From Pseudomonadota bacterium (GTDB lineage: Bacteria > Pseudomonadota > Gammaproteobacteria > Steroidobacterales > Steroidobacteraceae), in assembly GCA_021817875.1 (NCBI GenBank), contig JAKAFQ010000023.1, forward strand, positions 1 to 17,223: a DNA stretch of 17,223 nucleotides, written 5' to 3'. The position numbers and the translations under genes were made by a program. Below are positions 12,844 to 17,223 of the stretch, one piece after another. Under the pieces are notes generated by a model that worked only from the letters and a program-made list of their open reading frames with translations, did not search any database and was not told the DNA's origin. The stretch's first letter is position 1; every line of letters starts with the position of its first letter.

Positions 12844-14916
12844 CTACAGGACGACGCGCTCTCGCATGAAGCTTCCGGCATCTGAGCGACCTAATTCCCG
12901 TCCGATCCGTGAGCCAGAGTAGACGGCAGCAGCGACCGTCCCTGGCGCCATTGCATCCCCAATGAGATCGACCGACAGCATTCCGACTGCGCTCCATTCC
13001 GCTTCACGGGACAGCAGGGACTCCAGCAACTCACAGTGCGGAATCCGCAAGGTCACGGAAACCAGGTAATCAGCCGGAATCTCCTCCTCTAATTCCGCGG
13101 TCGCGATACGCACCCACCCGGGCTTCGCTGAAAGGAGCCGAGCCTTCGTCACACACCGAACGCCCCGTTGATGCAGTCGATTCTCCAGACGGCGCAGTTC
13201 CAACGTGTAATACGACCACTGGGAAACGTCTGCTAAGCCGGTCACCAAAATCACGCTCAACCCCTGGTCGCGCAACAGTTCCGCGACTGCGTGACCGACA
13301 TAATAATGGTCGTCGTCGAAAACGACAGCCGTACCTGACCACGTGACTCCCTTTGAAATTCTGCTGACAACTTCTTCCGGGGAAAGCACCCACGCGTTGT
13401 CTGCTCGAGACAACTCTTCTATGCCGTCAGGGTTCGACGGCCCGACACCGTCCGTTCGCCAGTGTGATCCCGTCGCCAATATGACCCGCTGAGCGCCAAT
13501 TTCCAGCACATCCCCTGCGCAGAGCTCAGACCCGCGAAAGATCTGAACATTGGGCATGCACTTCAATTTTTGCACACGGTAGTCGAGGACGCGCTGGAAA
13601 GTGCGCGCGCCAGGCAGATGTCTTTCCCAACGCAGTCGGCCTCCAAGTTCGATTTCGCGATCCACCAGTGAGACCTCGAACCCGCGCGTAGCGAGAGCCA
13701 GCGCCGCTTCGAGCCCGGCCGGACCCGCGCCAACGACCAAGGCACGCTCCTGCTCTCCGCCGGGCGCGATGAACTCTGGATGCCAACCCTTCCGCCATTC
13801 TTCACCAATCGTTGCATTCTGAGTGCACCGAATCGGCACGCCGTACATTTCCATTGATGTGCACACGTTGCAGCCGATGCACTCGCGTATTTCCTCTATG
13901 TGTCCGTCGTGGATTTTCTTGGGTAGAAACGGATCGGCGATTGAGGGCCGAGCCGCGCCTATGAAATCGAGGACCCCGCGCTTGATCTGCGAGACCATCG
14001 CGTCTGGCGATGTGAACCTGCCCACTCCGACCACCGGTTTACGTGTCAGGCTCTTCACGAAGCCAACATAAGCCTCCTGCCATCCTTCCTCATCAAACCG
14101 GGCAGTTGACGAATCCCACTGCCAAGGACTGACATTCACATCCCAGAGATCAGGTAGATTTCCTAACGCCTCGATGACCGCGCGCCCCTCTTCGTCCCGC
14201 GTGATGCCACCTGAGAAGTCATGCACGGCGAAGCGCACCGCCACGGCAGCCCGGCCCGAGACTTCCTCCAATGTGTCCTCGATCAGTTCGCGGAGGAGAC
14301 GCATCCGATTCTCAACCGATCCTCCGTAGATGTCCGTCCGATGGTTATGCCGTCGTGAGAGAAAGTGCATCGGCAATGCCCGATCGTGCGCTGCATACAC
14401 GTACACGACGTCGTAGCCCGCCTGCACCGCTCTTGCAACAGCCGCTCGATGCGCCGTTCTGAATGCCGCGATGTCCCCCAGAGTCATCGCGTGCGACTGC
14501 ACGGGAACGTAAGCCGACGTACACTTGAGGCTAGCAGGTCCGAGCGGCGGCACACGGCTATAAAGATTCCTTGCTCCCACCCCGAGATGCGCGAGTTCTA
14601 CTGCGGCGAGCGCCCCATGCGCATGGATTGCATCTGTGATGAGACGATGGCAGGCCACATCGTGCTCATCCCACAGACGATCGTTCTGGTGACCCATCAT
14701 GTCCGAGCTGGGGTCGATTTCGCATACTCCGCTGCAAACTACCGCCCAGCCCCCTTCGGCCTTCATGCCGCGCAGAGCGGCTGACGCGTGAGGTTGCGCG
14801 TAGCCCATACCGGCGCTGTGCGCAACCGCAAAGAAGCGGTTCCGGGCTGTCATTGGACCGATGCGGACAGGCTCAAAAAGCACCCGATACCGCTCGTAAG
14901 CAGCTTCAGTGACCAT
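12844..14916 (-). CDS. Trimethylamine/dimethylamine/histamine dehydrogenase-like Fe-S flavoprotein
   Basis: The 690-residue protein has the layout of this family. An N-terminal Old-Yellow-Enzyme barrel binds FMN (about 10-340). A 4Fe-4S motif follows (C346, C349, C352, C364 in CIGCNVC and RCTQNA). A C-terminal dinucleotide fold starts at VVGAGPAG (394-401). Compared with trimethylamine dehydrogenase as I remember it, the catalytic Tyr-His-Asp set is kept (Y174, H177, D268), and so is one bowl tryptophan (W265). The cysteine that binds FMN covalently is replaced by S34, and the bowl Tyr and second Trp by V64 and about E356. The enzyme should oxidise a C-N bond with electrons passing through the cluster, perhaps to an electron-transfer flavoprotein, but on a different, less purely cationic substrate. 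The ATG at 14916 has GAGGGGGCGAG upstream. It begins nine bases after the preceding demethylase gene, so they form an operon. Confidence 0.9.
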   Translation of the reverse strand: MVTEAAYERYRVLFEPVRIGPMTARNRFFAVAHSAGMGYAQPHASAALRGMKAEGGWAVVCSGVCEIDPSSDMMGHQNDRLWDEHDVACHRLITDAIHAHGALAAVELAHLGVGARNLYSRVPPLGPASLKCTSAYVPVQSHAMTLGDIAAFRTAHRAAVARAVQAGYDVVYVYAAHDRALPMHFLSRRHNHRTDIYGGSVENRMRLLRELIEDTLEEVSGRAAVAVRFAVHDFSGGITRDEEGRAVIEALGNLPDLWDVNVSPWQWDSSTARFDEEGWQEAYVGFVKSLTRKPVVGVGRFTSPDAMVSQIKRGVLDFIGAARPSIADPFLPKKIHDGHIEEIRECIGCNVCTSMEMYGVPIRCTQNATIGEEWRKGWHPEFIAPGGEQERALVVGAGPAGLEAALALATRGFEVSLVDREIELGGRLRWERHLPGARTFQRVLDYRVQKLKCMPNVQIFRGSELCAGDVLEIGAQRVILATGSHWRTDGVGPSNPDGIEELSRADNAWVLSPEEVVSRISKGVTWSGTAVVFDDDHYYVGHAVAELLRDQGLSVILVTGLADVSQWSYYTLELRRLENRLHQRGVRCVTKARLLSAKPGWVRIATAELEEEIPADYLVSVTLRIPHCELLESLLSREAEWSAVGMLSVDLIGDAMAPGTVAAAVYSGSRIGRELGRSDAGSFMRERVVL

Positions 14917-14925
14917 CTCGCCCCC

Positions 14926-17223
14926 TCAACCGCGCAGACGCTTGCTCTGAGGATCATAGAATCCTGAGAGCCGCAGGTCGGCCGCGTGGCGCACTCCAGC
15001 CACCTCCACCTCAAAGCCACCATCTTCGAGCCACTGCCGGGTCACGCCTTCCACTCTGCGCACTGAGGCAATGCCAAAGGAGCCGCCAAGCCTGAATCCC
15101 CATGCGCCGGATGTCACATAGCCAACAATCTCACGATTCTTCCAGATGGGTTCATTGCGCATGAGATAGGGACCCGCGGCCAGAGAGGCATTGGGTACTC
15201 GCACCGAAACCAGTCGGACTTGCAATGGGCCCGCCTCTCGTTGCCTCAACAGCGCGTCACATCCAATGAATTTCTCCGCTTTATCGAACGCCACGGTAAA
15301 ACCTAATCCAGCCTCTAGTGGAGTGTCCTCTTCGCCTATGTCGTGCCCATAATGCGCGAAACCCTTCTCAACGCGGCAGTGGTTCATGGCAAAGAACCCG
15401 GCATGCCGTAGCCCCCGCGGCAGCCCTTCCCTCAGCACCTCTTCGTACACATGCCGGCAGAACTCCGTCGTCGGATAGATCTCGTACCCAAGTTCCCCAA
15501 CGAATGAACGTCGAATAACCCAAGCACGTGCATAGCCGACGTCGATGAGTCGTGCTTCGCCAAACGGGAAAGACTCAGTCGATAAGTTCTCTTCCGTGAG
15601 TGTCTGGAGGATCTCACGCGCGCGGGGTCCACTGACTGAGAACATTCCATACCCGGCAGTCACGTCGTGGCACTGAACATTCCAGCCCTCTTTTATGTTC
15701 GAGCAAAACCAAGCTCGATCACGCACTTGACTTGGGTGGCCCGTTACCACAAAAAACTCGTGCTGCCCCAAGCGCGTGACTGTAAGATCGGCCTCGATCC
15801 CACCACGCTCATTGAGCCAATGTGTATAGACTGATCTTCCTACCGGGACGTCAACTTCATTGGCTGAGACTCGATTGAGCGCTCGCGTGGCATCAGATCC
15901 TGCGATCAGGAGCTTCCCGTAACAAGACTGGTCGATTAACACCGCAGCGTCACGAGCCGCTAGGCACTCTTGCTCCACCAGCGGATACCACGACTGGTTG
16001 CCGAAGCAAGGCTCATGCGGAAGCTCGGCACCGGGCACATCGTAGTACAAGGGAATTTCCCAACCGGCACGCTCGCCCATCACTGCTCCAGCGGCCAATA
16101 GCCTGTCATGCACGGGGAAGTGCCGAACCCCGCGCGCACTGGACATCTGATGGCCCGGCCAGTGCAGCGTCATGTGCATGCCGACCGATTCGACCACTCG
16201 GTCCCTCAAGTAGCGCGTATTGGCCTGAAATGGCAGGGCACGCTGCGCGTGCAAGGTTCCCATGCTCACCGGCGGCAGACCGTCAATGAGCCACCGGGAC
16301 ATCACTTTGCCCGCGCCGCCTGATGACAGGATGCCATTGGAATTGAATCCCGCGGCGACATACAAGCCCTGCAACTCAGCCGCAGGCCCCATGTACGCAC
16401 GGCCATCGGGAGTGAAGCTTTCGGGACCGCAAAAAAACAGCTGTATGCCGACCTCTTTCAGCGCCGGTACCCGCTCAAATGCGAGCGTCAATATCGGCTC
16501 CATGTGTTCGAGATCGGGAGGCAGGTCTTGGAACGAAAAACTGGCCGGAATGTCCTCCCCGCGTGGCGGCCATGCCTTTCCGGACGCCTCAAAGCCACCC
16601 ACAAGCAGTTTCCCAGCATCTTCCTTGTAGTACGCGCGTTCCTCCGCCACTGTGAGGACCGGCGTCTCTCGCGCCAGACCCGGCATACTCTCCGTAACGA
16701 TGTAGAAGTGCTCGGCTGCATGCAGGGGCACCGAGACGCCAATTCGCTTTGCCAGTTTATGTGTCCACATTCCACCGGTGAGCAACACGCGGTCACAGGC
16801 GATATCGCCCTTTTCGGTCCGTACGCCAATGATCTTTCCGTTGCGTATCAGCACGTCCAGGACCGGCGTATTCTCGAAGGCGAGAGCACCCCGCAATCTG
16901 GCACCCCTGATCAGAGCACTCGTCACATCCATCGGATTGACCTGACCGTTCGACGGGACAAACTGTGCGCCTAGCACGTCGTCAACCTTGAGCAGCGGCC
17001 ACTGCTCTTTGAGTTCGAGTGGGGTCAAATACGTGGCCGGCACACCCATCCGCTGAGCCGCAGAGATGTTGCGCTTGATCACCTCGAGATGCTGTGGGGT
17101 CAGGGCAACGGTGATCGACCCATTCTCCCTGTAGCCGGTGGCCTGACCAGTCTCCGCCTCGAGAGTCTGAAATAGCGTTGCGGTGTACTGCGCAAGCTCT
17201 GTCTGTGCCTTCGAGTCACGCAA
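14926..17223 (-). CDS. Sarcosine/dimethylglycine dehydrogenase-like flavoprotein with GcvT domain (N-terminus outside the window)
   Basis: The frame is open to the right edge and gives 765 residues. The family is about 810-830 long, so some 50 N-terminal residues, including the FAD GxGxxG and the flavin-linking histidine region, lie outside. Visible parts are the oxidase-type FAD domain (1 to about 315, with GFNSNGIL at 292-299), the short central FAO-type linker (about 320-373), the folate-binding GCV_T domain (about 376-640, with GGIEADLTVTRL at 474-485 and EKGFAHYGHDI at 619-629), and a C-terminal barrel (about 660-755). Such enzymes remove an N-methyl group oxidatively and pass formaldehyde to tetrahydrofolate, making 5,10-methylene-tetrahydrofolate. 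Whether sarcosine, dimethylglycine or another N-methyl compound is used cannot be read from the sequence. It heads the pair with the flavoenzyme at 12844-14916. Confidence 0.92.
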   Translation of the reverse strand: MRDSKAQTELAQYTATLFQTLEAETGQATGYRENGSITVALTPQHLEVIKRNISAAQRMGVPATYLTPLELKEQWPLLKVDDVLGAQFVPSNGQVNPMDVTSALIRGARLRGALAFENTPVLDVLIRNGKIIGVRTEKGDIACDRVLLTGGMWTHKLAKRIGVSVPLHAAEHFYIVTESMPGLARETPVLTVAEERAYYKEDAGKLLVGGFEASGKAWPPRGEDIPASFSFQDLPPDLEHMEPILTLAFERVPALKEVGIQLFFCGPESFTPDGRAYMGPAAELQGLYVAAGFNSNGILSSGGAGKVMSRWLIDGLPPVSMGTLHAQRALPFQANTRYLRDRVVESVGMHMTLHWPGHQMSSARGVRHFPVHDRLLAAGAVMGERAGWEIPLYYDVPGAELPHEPCFGNQSWYPLVEQECLAARDAAVLIDQSCYGKLLIAGSDATRALNRVSANEVDVPVGRSVYTHWLNERGGIEADLTVTRLGQHEFFVVTGHPSQVRDRAWFCSNIKEGWNVQCHDVTAGYGMFSVSGPRAREILQTLTEENLSTESFPFGEARLIDVGYARAWVIRRSFVGELGYEIYPTTEFCRHVYEEVLREGLPRGLRHAGFFAMNHCRVEKGFAHYGHDIGEEDTPLEAGLGFTVAFDKAEKFIGCDALLRQREAGPLQVRLVSVRVPNASLAAGPYLMRNEPIWKNREIVGYVTSGAWGFRLGGSFGIASVRRVEGVTRQWLEDGGFEVEVAGVRHAADLRLSGFYDPQSKRLRG

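Noticed and set aside
1..17223. CRISPR arrays, tRNA or rRNA genes
   Set aside because: I saw no regularly spaced direct repeats and no tRNA cloverleaf or rRNA signature in any part of the window.

Overview
The window is GC-rich DNA from a Gram-negative bacterium, most likely a proteobacterium. The evidence is two TonB-dependent receptor (TBDT) genes, typical Shine-Dalgarno starts, tightly overlapping operons, and IS630- and IS66-type transposase remains. It reads as an accessory catabolic region that has been rearranged and partly eroded. I cannot name the genus from the sequence.

Left part (1-6575). An intact N-terminal TBDT portion runs off the left edge (1-1001, minus). It is followed by a broken IS630-type transposase (1224-1583). 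Next comes a minus-strand operon of an amidohydrolase, a small NTF2/SnoaL-like protein and a CobW-type GTPase, with translationally overlapping starts. The gene at the head of that operon was a second TBDT and is now a wreck. Its signal peptide survives at about 6288-6130. An IS630-family element about 1.0 kb long sits next. The plug-domain start survives at about 5065-4823, then most of the barrel is deleted, and the last beta-strand and stop remain just before the amidohydrolase. The IS transposase itself carries a frameshift and an in-frame stop.

Middle (6467-9024). An AraC-type regulator with a good sigma70-like promoter diverges from the dead receptor. Behind it is a 750-bp gene graveyard. 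It holds a relic of the C-terminal end of folD, a frameshifted scrap of an IS66 transposase, and an unassigned open stretch on the minus strand. A TetR-type regulator follows and converges on the next operon.

Right part (9025-17223, all minus). Read in the direction of transcription, there is a sarcosine/dimethylglycine dehydrogenase-like flavoprotein with a folate-binding GcvT module (N-terminus outside the window), then a trimethylamine-dehydrogenase-like Fe-S flavoenzyme, then an 810-bp gap holding a promoter with a perfect 22-bp palindrome. After the gap come a class III aminotransferase and two short-chain dehydrogenases. I infer a pathway that oxidatively demethylates or deaminates an N-methylated or otherwise substituted amine, hands one-carbon units to tetrahydrofolate, and processes the product by transamination and NAD(P)-linked redox steps. 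The trimethylamine-dehydrogenase-like enzyme keeps its catalytic residues but has lost parts of the aromatic substrate bowl, so its substrate is probably not trimethylamine. The substrate of the pathway is not determined by the sequence.
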